64,000 nucleotides of DNA, from assembly GCA_907163375.1 (NCBI GenBank), contig CAJQUW010008680.1, forward strand, positions 248,001 to 312,000, in the 5' to 3' direction. Under the pieces are notes generated by a model, which was not told the origin of the DNA, did no database searches, and saw only the letters and a program-made list of their open reading frames with translations. Numbering within the stretch: position 1 is the first letter of the stretch; each line of letters starts with the position of its first letter. The position numbers and the translations under genes were made by a program. Positions 11,724 to 22,190 of this stretch are shown one piece after another. This stretch comes from Prostheceraeus crozeri. Its lineage: Eukaryota; Platyhelminthes; Polycladida; Euryleptidae.

Positions 11724-12101
11724 CGTGTGTGAAGTTAGCGGGACAAACCAGGGGAACCATTTATTTTTGCAGCGTGATTCTATTTGAAGCAACTTCTACT
11801 TCATCAATTTCAGCCTCCTGATCACGAATCTGGACTGAGATTCCACAAATCACTGTCGTTTTTGAGAAATTCATGTTTAAGGACAAAAGTGGTTCTGCTG
11901 TGAAGTTACTGGAACCATTTTTTTATCTTACGCAAATCTCAAATTCTCAAGATATCGCAAATTTCCGGTTAGAAATAGCATTGTTCTGAAAAAAAGCATG
12001 CATTTGTGGTAGTAGATTGGATCAGGATGTGACAGAATAAAATTGATTTACTGGATGATTAAGAAAATGGTTCCGCTGGGTGTTTCCCTTAACTTCACAC
12101 A
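11724..12101. mobile_element. Short Mutator-like MITE with GTGTGTGAAGTTAGC ends
   Basis: Inverted ends of about 45 bp begin CGTGTGTGAAGTTAGC on the left; the right end carries the inverse form TTAACTTCACACA. Both sides are flanked by the direct repeat CATCTCGACCA (11713-11723 and 12102-12112; one base is shared with the end, so 10-11 bp). Its terminal sequence is the same as that of the fold-back element at 29170-30374. Duplications of 9-11 bp with long inverted ends fit Mutator-like elements. Confidence 0.8.
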
Positions 12102-12276
12102 CATCTCGACCAGAGTCAATGTATGACACCGAGAGTGGCGATTATTCGTTGATTATTTCGTCTGTCTATGTTATAAACCGGTATGTTATTTATTATGAAG
12201 AAGCCTTCCGACACAATTATGTCGAAATTCAACCTATTCTCATGCCTTTCAGTTGTGTCGCGCAACGTGTCATATA

Positions 12277-13000
12277 GTCCGGCAGCCAGAACGAGTTTCT
12301 GTAGGGACCGAGACCGCAAATGAGACTCTCACACATCGATGTCCACCCTTTTTCCTACTACGAATCTACGCGTCTGTTGAGTTCTTGCTAGTTCCTCTTC
12401 TTGTCAAACACAATCAAAGAAAAACACATGTAAATCCAATGGGACGTAGATTTCAGTTTTTGGCAAAAATGATTTTTTATATGTTTTCTCTTATCATCTG
12501 AAAAGTAGTCAGTCAAGGAACACAATTTTGACATGGAATGTCTTTAGGTCATCTCTTATTATGTGTATGTGATAATAGCATGCTTCTGATCGGCGATGTA
12601 TGCGAGAATGTGGTTCAATGTGGATAAAGTTGGCCAACATGTTGGTGTTTGCCGACATTAGGAGGCCTGTAAAATCTGAATGTGTGGAGCTTCATCGATG
12701 AATGCTCATGAGCATGATAGGAAATAGGCTGAAGACATTCCATGTCAAAAATCATAGCTCTAGACTTAGGACTCTTCGCTCAGAAGAGAAAAAAACGTAG
12801 AAAATTTCATTTAAGCAAAATCTTCAATCTGTGTCCCATTGAATTCACATGTGTTTTTCTTTGATTTTGGCTGACAAGAAGAGGAGCTGACTAGAACTCG
12901 GCAGACGCTCAGATTCGCAGTAGGCATGGGGTGCACATCATTGTGTGAAAGTCTCATTTGCGGCCTCTTTCCTTGCTGTAACTCGTTCTGGCTGCCGGAC
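12277..13000. mobile_element. TIR element 'GTCCGGCAGCC', copy A (~220-bp inverted repeats)
   Basis: Starts GTCCGGCAGCCAGAACGAG and ends with the inverse, flanked by TA on each side (12275-12276, 13001-13002). The inverted arms extend about 220 bp (to about 12500, and from about 12810). The interior has no coding capacity. A diverged copy is at about 22191-23043 with the same interior (shared phrases GACATTCCATG and CTCTAGACTTAG). Confidence 0.85.
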
Positions 13001-13243
13001 TAATACATCATTCCAGAGTTTTCATTCTCAGGTTTCAAATAAGCTCTGATGAATAAGTTGGTGTATTTGCTGGACAGTGGTCAAATTATGAAAATCACTC
13101 AGCGCACATTGAGGTATCTTTTGATATATTGGTCATCGAAGTCGGTGGACTAGGTAGGAAATAGGATATCGTTAAGGTATCACAAGATCGTGACTTTCGG
13201 CTTATTCTCAAGGTCAAGTAAACGTCAACGTCAAGTGTATATA

Positions 13244-14981
13244 CGTGGTGTGATCCAAAATGTCCCGGACTAACCTACTTGCAGATAACCTGTGATAACG
13301 AATACTACTTCAGATGTAAATTTAGGTCTTTAAGGCATGAGAAATATGGTCGCCGAAATTTTTCCGGTCAGTTTTCTATTTTTTCAAAATTTTCAAACAT
13401 TTTTGTCTGAATTTCAAGATTTTCCTATAAATTCTAGCGATTTAGAATTAATATATTTAGATTAACTTGACAGTTAAGCTATCACTAATAACCTGACTAA
13501 TAATTAACGGAAAAACAAATGTTTTGTTCCAGAAAACAGTTTACTTTTCAATGTATGAGCCGTTAGCATTCGTCACTTTTTGCCAACGAAGTCTCAATTC
13601 ACAAAAAGCTTTATGAAAAAATTCCGGTGTCAAAGAATCAAAAAACTCAGTAACTGCATCCCGCAGTTCAACTGGCGATTCAAAATGGTGTCCACGAAGA
13701 TGCTTTTTGAGGAATCTAAACAGATAGAAGTCACTTGGGGCCAAGTCAGGTGAATAAGGAGGATGGCTCAATAGTTGAAATCCGTTTCTCGTTAAGGCAT
13801 TGGTTGTCTCCTGCGAGGTGTGAATCGGAGCATTGTCATGAAGCAAGTAGAGGGGAATGTTTCGTGGCTTTCTTATTTTCTTCCTCGCTTCAGATAACAG
13901 ATTGGAATAATATTCGCTATTGATTCTTACTCCTTTATCCGCAAAGTCAACCAGTTGGATTCCCGAAGCGTTCCAAAAGACCGTCAGCATCAACGACCGG
14001 CGATGTGATGTTCCGGATCGCATTTTCAAAGGGGCAGACTCGCCTGATTTTCGCCACTCTGCAGATTCTCGCTTACTTTGAGGCAGATACAAACTTAAAG
14101 GTGTTTCATCCTCTGTAAGGATGCAGTTCAGAAACTGATCTCCGTGCATTTCGAGGAGATCCAAATTTGACTGTGCCGCCAGAAGTCTGTTCTCCTTCAT
14201 TTCAGGTGACAGAAACTTCGGTACGAAACGTGATGCCAGTTTGCGATATCCAAGTCTTTCGATGATGTCATGACAGGAGTGATAACTGATTCGCAACTCT
14301 CTTGACAACTCACGGATGGTTATCCTTCTGTGTGCTGTAATCACTTCATCGCACTGACTCGATTTCTCTTCCGGAATCTCCTGCGGCCGACCAACAGTTG
14401 AAAAATCTTGCTCCACAGATTGTCTTCCGCGTTTAAATTCGCTTATCCAGAAATAAGCAGTAGTTCTCGATGGAGCTTTGCTTCCATATGCCAGGCTTAA
14501 TTCCTTTAGAATGTCACCATTAGCGAAGCCGCGGATCAGGAGGTATCGTATCACACTGCGATATTCGACTGAAGACACGCTTGTCACATCCATCATGAAA
14601 ACTGATAGAACAAAGAACCATCGTTGACACGGATTTCTTAATGAATGCGTGCTGAATGAACTTCACTGATTGATATCGTAACACATGAAGCAATTAACAA
14701 AAGACGTGCAATATTCATGGCAAAGATATCCGTCAAATAAGGTACAAATCAAAATCAATCTAACTATAACAATAAGACAAATCGGATCTCGATCAATTCA
14801 GAAAATACAGAAATTCATGTTAAAATGTAAAAATAATTTTTAAAAATAGAAAACTGACCGGAAAAATTTCGGCGACCATATTTCTCATGCCTTAAAGACC
14901 TAAATTTACATCTGAAGTAGTATTCGTTATCACAGGTTATCTGCAAGTAGGTTAGTCCGGGACATTTTGGATCACACCACG
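13244..14981 (-). mobile_element. Complete mariner element with 140-bp terminal inverted repeats
   Basis: The left arm 13244-13383 and right arm 14842-14981 are inverse copies with no mismatch that I see. The ends start CGTGGTGTGATCCAAAATG and each abuts TA (13242-13243, 14982-14983). The 1738-bp element carries one intact transposase on the - strand. Arms of about 140 bp are long for mariner, where about 30 bp is usual. Near-identical arms and an intact gene suggest a recent insertion. Confidence 0.95.
13541..14596 (-). CDS. Mariner transposase, intact (DD34D)
   Basis: Cut-and-paste transposase of 351 residues, full length for the family. The N-terminal helix-turn-helix region (about residues 8-115) includes YFWISEFKRGR and a GRPQEIP linker, and is followed by the mariner-type segment RFVPKFLSPEMKENR (WVPHEL equivalent). 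The catalytic triad is D163 (TEDETP), D254 (LLHDNAPIH) and D289 (YSPDLAPSDFYLF), with 34 residues between the last two, the mariner signature. The start is the ATG at 14596; a second ATG follows immediately. No stop or frameshift interrupts it. The ORF lies centrally between the 140-bp inverted repeats. Confidence 0.96.
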   Translation of the reverse strand: MMDVTSVSSVEYRSVIRYLLIRGFANGDILKELSLAYGSKAPSRTTAYFWISEFKRGRQSVEQDFSTVGRPQEIPEEKSSQCDEVITAHRRITIRELSRELRISYHSCHDIIERLGYRKLASRFVPKFLSPEMKENRLLAAQSNLDLLEMHGDQFLNCILTEDETPLSLYLPQSKRESAEWRKSGESAPLKMRSGTSHRRSLMLTVFWNASGIQLVDFADKGVRINSEYYSNLLSEARKKIRKPRNIPLYLLHDNAPIHTSQETTNALTRNGFQLLSHPPYSPDLAPSDFYLFRFLKKHLRGHHFESPVELRDAVTEFFDSLTPEFFHKAFCELRLRWQKVTNANGSYIEK

Positions 14982-16203
14982 TAGGTGAAAATGCGTGCGA
15001 TTTTTGTGCCACTATTGCGCATTGCATGAAGCTTTACTTCCGTTCTAGAGGTTTCATTGTTATCAATTTCTATGCTCTGTGTTGCCTGCTATGTCAGCAG
15101 CCTCAAGGCAGAAGCACAATGAATGCTCTCATCACTCTTGCCATACAGCGCACAATAGGTGCTATTGCTATTAATTTCTTGCTAAACATTTGTAACAAAT
15201 TTAATGTTAATAGTGTTTGTGCGCGGTCGCCCTAGGCCGCATTCTGTCGGTCGAAGAATATTAATTTTCCTCATGATCTTCTCTTAGCCTTCCGTACTTC
15301 TAACTGTGTTCAATGCTTCATCATGAATGATTAGACAGTAACCAACTGATTTGATAATATCCAAGTGGAGTTTAAAAAGAGAGCTGATAGAAATTTACTG
15401 ACGATGAGGAATTCAAAGCAACACTAAATGAACCAATTGAATGAATTTCATTTCTATTGAAATTTGTAACTTATGGATTTCATTGCTGATTCAATTCTAC
15501 CTGAAATGTTCACCTTTTGACTTGAATTATCGCCGGAAAGGATAAAATGAATTCTCGGCAGAAAATCGCAACCCTACTTAACTCAAGTAAACGCAATCTG
15601 AATATTTAATATTTTACAAATGAATCGACTTCTTTTGAATAAATTCATTCGTCACGACAATCAAGCAATTGTGATTTCTTGCTAATTCTGTTACCCCGAA
15701 GCTCCTGAATTTGATTCATTTATTTGTTCTCATCTTTCCTGTTCAATCTTTAATCTTTTTCTTTAAAACCTTAGGGAGAGATTCAGAGCACTGACAAATA
15801 CGTTCATCCCCATTTGCACCTTCAAACTGAGAATTAATAACAGTTATTAATTTTATGTTTTTGCACTTTCCGTCTCAGCAGAGGAACAGTATACTTCTCT
15901 CTTGGTTCTTACATTCACAAATGCAAATTTAGTAGACATTAACAACTGCCATCGTTCTGAAATGTAAACTTAACAATTTTAAATATTTGCATTCTAAATG
16001 ATATTTGCTTCTGTACACTAATAAATATTGACTTTAATAACATATTCCCAGCTTTGTGTCTTTGTAATAGTCTATTACAGCCTTTACGGTATATACTATG
16101 TATAGGTATATACACTGTATAGGCCTATAGGTATTTTAATGAAATCTTCATACGTCCTCTAAGTGGTCAGTCTGACGCTCCTTGTAATTGAACATTTTTG
16201 ATT
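14982..16203. other. Non-coding stretch, no feature recognised
   Basis: AT-rich sequence with short, unsupported open frames. I see no exon, no RNA gene and no repeat borders. Confidence 0.5.
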
Positions 16204-16211
16204 GCGTGACA

Positions 16212-16267
16212 CATAGACTCCTAGATGTATAATTGTATAAATAGGACATTGTGTCTAGGAGTCTATG
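16212..16267. mobile_element. 56-bp micro-MITE with 8-bp duplication
   Basis: A tiny hairpin, CATAGACTCCTAGA ... TCTAGGAGTCTATG, with perfect 14-bp ends. It is flanked by identical 8-bp direct repeats GCGTGACA (16204-16211 and 16268-16275). An 8-bp duplication is typical of hAT-type integration. It lies at the edge of the CTTGGG-rich element that follows. Confidence 0.75.
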
Positions 16268-16269
16268 GC

Positions 16270-17815
16270 GTGACAGCAAGGTTAGGTCTTGGGTCTTGAG
16301 TTCACTCTTCGGTTTTGGGTAGTCTTGGGGGTACCCAAGAATCTTGGGGTGCGACCCAAGAGCTTGGGTACCCACAAAAGTAAAGAAATTGACCATGAAT
16401 GATCATTTGCGGTTTTCTTGGAAAAATTCTGCCTAAGTATATGACCACATCATGTCATAGCAATTACATGCAAGCTTACATGTATGTACATGTAAATATG
16501 TAACCTACTTCAACCACACGATTGGTCTTTCTATGATAAAACTGTGCTATCATCAACTTTGATATAGACCTACCGTAAATGTCTATCTGATAGTTTGTTC
16601 AATTAGTTAGTTCAATTAACACAAGTGCAATGCATCTTGTGTTAGACAGACTTTTGTATATATCATTTTGCATGAAATATAACAAATAATAATTGAAAAA
16701 ATGCAATGCGTCACACCAATACCTGTATAACGCTTATGCTGTTAAATTGGTAGCCTACAACAATTCGTAGATAACTTGCTTCATATAGCCTCTTGCCTTG
16801 AAAGCTAAAAACTTCGGCCTATATTGTTCATTCTACTATTAGGCAGGGATGCGGAACCGGAACCACCTGATTTGGTCGGAACCTGAACCGGAACCACTGA
16901 GAAATCAGTGGTTCCGGCTCCGGAGATTAACTAGTGAAATAGCAACTTTGTTAGTGCAATCTTGTTTGAATCTTGTTAATATACATGTATGATTGTACAT
17001 TGTAATTGAATATACATGTACAATTGTTATTGAATAATTGTTTGACATACATTTTAATTCTTAGAATCAATTTTTTTACTTATGTTTTACAACTACATGT
17101 ATTAGGAGAGGGTTCCATGATTTATCTAAGGCTTATCATGGAATTATCGCAGCCGGAACCGGATCCACTCTAAGACTCGAGTGGTTCCGCATCCCTGCTA
17201 TTAGGCTACATGTATTATAAATAGAAAGATATCGGTATCATTAAATGCAGTGACATTCGTTGATGATTGCTTCCTACGATTAGTCAAAATATCGCTATAT
17301 CTACATCTGTGCTATTTTCATCTTATACGAGGCCTATGTTATGTGTGTCTCGTTTCTCTATCAGGCATGTTGTAAGGAATGTAGCTTAGTCATGCATGTT
17401 GTTCTAATTAGGAAATTATTAGGCTGTAGACGTAAACAGGGTTGATGATATTAAGCCCGGAGATAAGCTATGCCGATAGTTAAAACTTTTAGCTGAATAT
17501 TAATTTGGCCTCAATTCCGCAATAACAAATTCATGTAATAAATATTAATTAATATGAACATTAGATGCATATTAATTGGAGAGCAATATGTACAATATGG
17601 TATGTATCAAAATATCTTCATGCAATATTAAATCTCAATCAAAATTCCAAACATGTTCTGGAAATTGTTGTTCCACTTCATTAGAGAAATAGCCACTCTT
17701 GGGTCCAATCATGGGGGTTCCCAAGATTATTCTTGGGTCTTGGGGGATACCCCAAGATTTAATCTTGGACTTGGGGGTACCGAAGCCCAAGATTGGACCC
17801 AACCTTGGTGACAGT
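16270..17815. mobile_element. Element with CTTGGG-rich inverted arms, containing a hAT MITE
   Basis: Arms at about 16270-16384 and 17695-17815 are imperfect inverse copies rich in the phrase CTTGGG(T/G), with outer ends GTGACAGCAAGGTTAGG and the inverse of CTGTCACCAAGGTTGGG. Removal of the nested MITE (16844-17197) leaves about 1.2 kb of non-coding AT-rich sequence. I could not settle the exact borders or a target duplication. Confidence 0.55.
16844..17197. mobile_element. 354-bp hAT-type MITE
   Basis: Inverted ends CAGGGATGCGGAACCGGAACC-like (left) and GGTTCCGCATCCCTG (right), flanked by the perfect 8-bp duplication CTATTAGG (16836-16843 and 17198-17205). The subterminal regions repeat GGAACC boxes. 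Ends beginning CAGGG plus 8-bp duplications are the hAT hallmark. Non-coding. Confidence 0.92.
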
Positions 17816-18455
17816 GACGTGACCCTCTCTTTTATTCGTCAATATTATGATCGATATGAAGCTGAAATATGTGCCAAGCTGTTTATCAATATTTCAATAT
17901 AATAATGCTTAATCAATTCCCATATGTCATCAGGTTGTCATTTTGATAGAGCATCTTTCATTGAAATATTGCTTAACAGCTTCAATGACATTGGAGTTTT
18001 ACATGACTGAAAATTAGCTGCGTAGAGTGAATTTTCATATCATCTGACTCTATTTTGCTCTCCTTTCTAAACATCATGTGTCCACAAATCAAAATTTCAC
18101 GGAAACAAAAAAAATAGAGATGAAGAAGATGATTTTAACTTCTGATTTCAATTGTTTTATAGAACATTAACGGAGACAAAGTATTTTTGAAAGTGCAGAC
18201 ACAAACGTCAATCATTGATTATGAGAATATTACTTCCCGTTGAATGTCTTACAAACAATGTGTTCTTAGAACAGAATTCTGTCATGACAATTCCCGAAAT
18301 ATCCATGCATCATCTGCGAGACAAATTACAGCACATTTTTTCATATTTCTAGTCGTTAAATTTTGTTTCATTGATACATAGACAATAATTGATGAAGTAG
18401 TAATAAAGTATGAAAATCTATCCTTCTATTTCATAAGAAAGAACAATTGCTTTAA

Positions 18456-18493
18456 CCGGACATGTTTCAATCATATAATGACCATCATCAGCG
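18456..18493 (-). ncRNA. Hammerhead ribozyme motif (left arm)
   Basis: Read on the - strand: CCG, CTGATGA, a stem-loop GGTCAT/ATGATT (two G-U pairs), GAAA, a minimal stem III (AC-AT-GT), GTC and CGG. The outer parts are identical to the motif after the Penelope remnant at 3475-3514; only stem II differs, and its pairing is preserved. Confidence 0.7.
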
Positions 18494-18544
18494 GAAAGTA
18501 ACATTAAAGAGACATAAAGGAGACTGTCTCTTTTACGTTAATTT

Positions 18545-18583
18545 CCGCTGATGATGGTTATTATGTGATTGAAACATGTCCGG
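18545..18583 (+). ncRNA. Hammerhead ribozyme motif (right arm)
   Basis: Same core as its partner on the other arm: CCG, CTGATGA, stem II GGTTAT/GTGATT, GAAACATGTC, CGG. Compared with the left arm, stem II has changed but still pairs through G-U wobbles. Confidence 0.7.
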
Positions 18584-19559
18584 TTAAAGCAATTGCTCTT
18601 TCTAATGAAATAAGAAGCTCCTCGGCACACTTTGCGTGAATATATCTTCTTGTAACGAATTGAATCGCATCCATTCAAACATGTGGCAGTTATAAGTTGC
18701 TCATTTTTCAAGAATGTCATCGTCAGTTGTCAAGCATCTGCGATTCAGCTCGTCAAAGAATTTTCGTGAGGTCAAACTTGACAAGAACAATGATATCTGT
18801 ATCCGAATCTATGCTTTATGCAAACAGAGCAAATGTTTTGACAATCTAAAATTCATAGAGAGCACAATGGAGAGACAAATTAATTCCGTATGAAGTGAAT
18901 AAATTCAAAAGCTTTTATGAATGATATAAAGAACGGCACATTAACAAATGCGAATATCCGCGAAAAAGAAGAATACAAATTTTAAGTCATAATGATCTAA
19001 TATATCTTACTTTTTTAGAAAACCTGGCTTTAAATAGATATTTCAAAAATGCCATTAAATTCTTCAGATACAAAACATGAAAATTCTGAATGCAATATTC
19101 AGCTACCCTATCTTTGTAAAGGATGAGTTTTGCAGGTGGACGAGTTTTTTATACCCAATCCGAAGATATCCCAACGTATTTTTACATTATCGAGCCATGG
19201 GAATCCTACGGGTCCAAGGACTGTAATTGAGCATCTCCAACAGCCTAGTATTTCAGTCTGCTTTCTATGAATAAGTCCTCTCCTATATCTATGCACAACT
19301 TTAAATCCAACATACGCGTATGTCACAGATTTCAAATTTTAAGTGTTTACGAAATTACCTCTTCTCTATCCCTGAAGCGACCTAGATAGTCGAAAATTTG
19401 GCAATACCCGCCATCAGAAAAACAGCAAGGCTTTTAAATTATCATACAACAAACAACATGCTGTTCAAGCGGAACTGCAAAATTTTATGCAATATTTTAA
19501 GACTAGTTGAGATTTGTTTTTTTGGAGTACTCTACTCAGTAATGTGATCAGATTATTGT

Positions 19560-20941
19560 CAGTATAATCCCGCTATAACGTACACGGGATATAAAGTACA
19601 TTCGGTTATAACGTGCACATAAAATATTCCCAGCAAAATATCCTATCTGACTAATAATATAATACCCTGGTTATAGCGAACACGACTATAACGTACAACT
19701 GGATATAGCGGACAGAAATTTCACTCCCATGAAAAAATAACGTACAAATTTGTTTCAGCTGATCTCAATTCCTGACAGCTGTAGATATTCTCAGAAATTG
19801 TTCGATGTGTAAGTGTTGAGAGTATTTGCAATCCATGAAATTCGCGCACTGAAAATTCTGAAATGATCGAGAGAGTCGCCATATTGATAATTCAGAGCAA
19901 ACTTTTATCCCAGGGTTCAAGCATGTCACGCAAGCGTCAATCCCTCACTTCAATCTGCGACCAAATAGAAAGAAAGTCTAAGACTCAAACGGAATGGACC
20001 CGAGATTATGGTTTATCAAGAACAACAATATATGTGATATGATCACGTGAAAAATACAAAACCAACTGCTTTTGTGCATGACAAGACGAAGAGAATGCGA
20101 AAAGGGAACTACGAAGATATTGAGGAGACCTTGATTATATGGGTTGCTCAAGAAAAGATCAAAGCAGAGCACCTGTAACAGGACCGCTGCTGAAAGAGAA
20201 TGCCAACCAATTCCCCGAGCAACTTGGTGAAACTGAATGTATGGCTGGTTGGACAGATTTAAAGCCTGACATGTGATGCCTTTAGCGTCGTGGAGAAGCT
20301 AGCGATGCTGCACAAGCTGTCATAGATGACTGGCAGAAAAATCGCCTGTGATTCTGGCTGACTGTGAGCCATGTGATATACTCGTATTTAACGCAGATGA
20401 GACTCCCCTATTCTATCAATTACATCCAAGTAAAACCTTCACTTATAAGGGTGATCTATGTCATTGTCATGAAGAGAAAAATAGCAAGAAACTTTTGACT
20501 GTCATGGTTGGCACAAACATGGATGGATCTGAAAAAACTCTCTGTTCCTCTCTGCAGTAGGAAAGTCAGCCGTAGACAATGATGTAGGCCTATACATAAT
20601 TTACCGTTTAAATAGCAAACTCTTATGACTACCTTCGTCAAGCCAATCTGAATGCAGTATAGGCTACATGCAAACCAAGTAGGTACATTATAACGCCAAC
20701 AATTTATATGTGTAACTTTGAATGCAAGTGAGTTGTAATTGACTTTTGCATTCAATCAACATGCATTTTCTAATCATAATTATCAAGTCATAACACCAAA
20801 TAACTTGTTTTATTCAGAAAATATGAAAAGTGATGATGCAAAAGTAGTCCTAGATGGTTTTAGATGGAAAAATGCCCTACCCTTGATATAACGTACATTT
20901 TTTTCATTCCCAAGAGTGTACGCTATAACAGGATTATACTG
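19560..20941 (+). mobile_element. Tigger/pogo-type DNA transposon, decayed
   Basis: Inverted ends CAGTATAATCCCGCTATAAC (left) and, inverse, CAGTATAATCCTGTTATAGC (right). The subterminal regions repeat the phrase TATAACGTACA. The coding region inside is broken (separate entry). The flanking TA is not preserved. It sits just upstream of the first visible exon of LOXL gene 1. Confidence 0.88.
19921..20580 (+). pseudogene. Tigger/pogo transposase remnant
   Basis: An N-terminal CENP-B-like helix-turn-helix is readable from the ATG at 19924 (KRQSLTSICDQIERKSKTQ ... DYGLSRTTIYVI, then a stop). A central helix-turn-helix fragment follows near 20180-20270. The first catalytic segment is at about 20366-20540 (VFNADETPLFYQLHPSKT ... 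KKLLTVMVGTNMDGSEK), with the DET aspartate kept. Several stops and deletions interrupt the frame, and the rest of the DDE domain is absent. Confidence 0.85.
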
Positions 20942-21078
20942 TTTTTCCAAGTATCAATGATGATATTTATAGACAATGGAAATACATTCTATGCGGAATT
21001 AATGAAATTCAAGAACATTTTGTGCATGTTTTGAACACGAATATTGCAGGAAGAAGATATTTCCCTCTCCTTTTTCAG

Positions 21079-21248
21079 ACATTATCACAGCATGCCAGAC
21101 TTCGCTCGCTACATAATACTTGATAACAGGCGCAACAAAGTTGCTGCTGGACACAAATCAAGTTTCTGTTTGGAGGATTCTGAATGTGAAGGAAGTTCCA
21201 AAGAGCAATTTCGTTGTAGTCACGTTGCCAACAATTATGGAGAACAAG
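21079..21248 (+). CDS. LOXL gene 1, exon encoding copper site and LTQ lysine
   Basis: Exon of a lysyl-oxidase-like enzyme (secreted copper amine oxidase acting on peptidyl lysine). The acceptor is TTTTTCAG before 21079 and the donor is AAG/GTAAAG after 21248. The first base completes a codon begun in the previous exon. The peptide reads HYHSMPDFARY ... VAAGHKSSFCLEDSECEG ... NNYGEQ. It holds two of the copper-binding histidines (HYH) and the lysine (GHKSSFCLED) expected to form the LTQ cofactor. The preceding exons (LPDL region and WxWHxCH region) are not found upstream in this window. This 170-nt exon plus the next 95-nt exon match a single 265-nt exon in gene 2. Confidence 0.93.
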
Positions 21249-22190
21249 GTAAAGCAATGCATGCACAGAAGTTGTATTAATAGTTGTTGAGTTAAATCAC
21301 AAAAATAAGATCACACCTAGTTAACTTCATCCAATCTGAAGAATCATCAGAATGTCCACCTCACATTTTTCGAATTTCAATTTTTTAAGTCAAAATATAT
21401 TAATTTTTGGATGAAGATCAAGAAAATTGGGTAATCTGACGCTTGCTTTATTTTTTGCTGTCAAATTAAGGGTGAGGGACAGTATTAGCTGTTGTAATTA
21501 TCCCTGCTGATGTTGCTACTAATAACTTCAGCGGCTTCGATACACAAGTGTCCTCTGCACGGATTTGTAAATAAGAGAAATTCAATTACACATTGATACG
21601 TAGGTATCCCTAGGTAAAACATCTGAGGAAATATTCGACGAATACTTTTGCATGAAGGGAGATCATATGAGGATTCGAAACAAGTAGCCACGCCTACAAA
21701 CGACACATTCATGACTATCTTTAGCATGATGCGCAAAATCTAGTCATATTTCTTAGCTTGGATTACCTTAGAGAGGCAATATCGAACTCAGATAATATGA
21801 TTTCGTCGATGAGAGAAGGGTTGTTTCCCATCATTATAAGCTGCACTTTACAGAAATATGTAATAGCAGAATCACATATGAGAAAGCAGTATATGAAAAA
21901 GGACATTCGAAAAATCATCATTGTAAAATCCATAACACGCAGTCAAAATTTATTCGCGCAGTTCAATATTGCTCAAAAATGTCCTTTTCAGTTTTTGAAC
22001 TCTCTGTACCACCCATGTAATTGATTTGATAACTACCCCTGGAGCCCACCTACCAGCAAAAATTTCACACAATTATTCTCCTATGTGCACTCTCCAAACA
22101 GGCATCAGTGTAGTGCCTGTTGTTTCAAATTCCACGTCATCGATTGTGATAAAACATCACGAAATGTCTGAAGACGTAAAAATGCGCAAT

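Larger units (their letters stand above)
18428..18616. repeat. Palindrome carrying two head-to-head hammerhead motifs
   Basis: The arm 18428-18505 is the inverse of about 18531-18616 at roughly 90% identity by eye, around a small central hairpin (AAAGAGAC ... GTCTCTTT). Each arm contains one complete hammerhead core. No protein-coding part of a Penelope element is attached. Confidence 0.85.

Noticed and set aside
19108-19335. - strand frame as a candidate exon
   Set aside because: Cysteines and tryptophans give a protein-like look, but neither SRCR nor LOX patterns fit and splice sites are missing.
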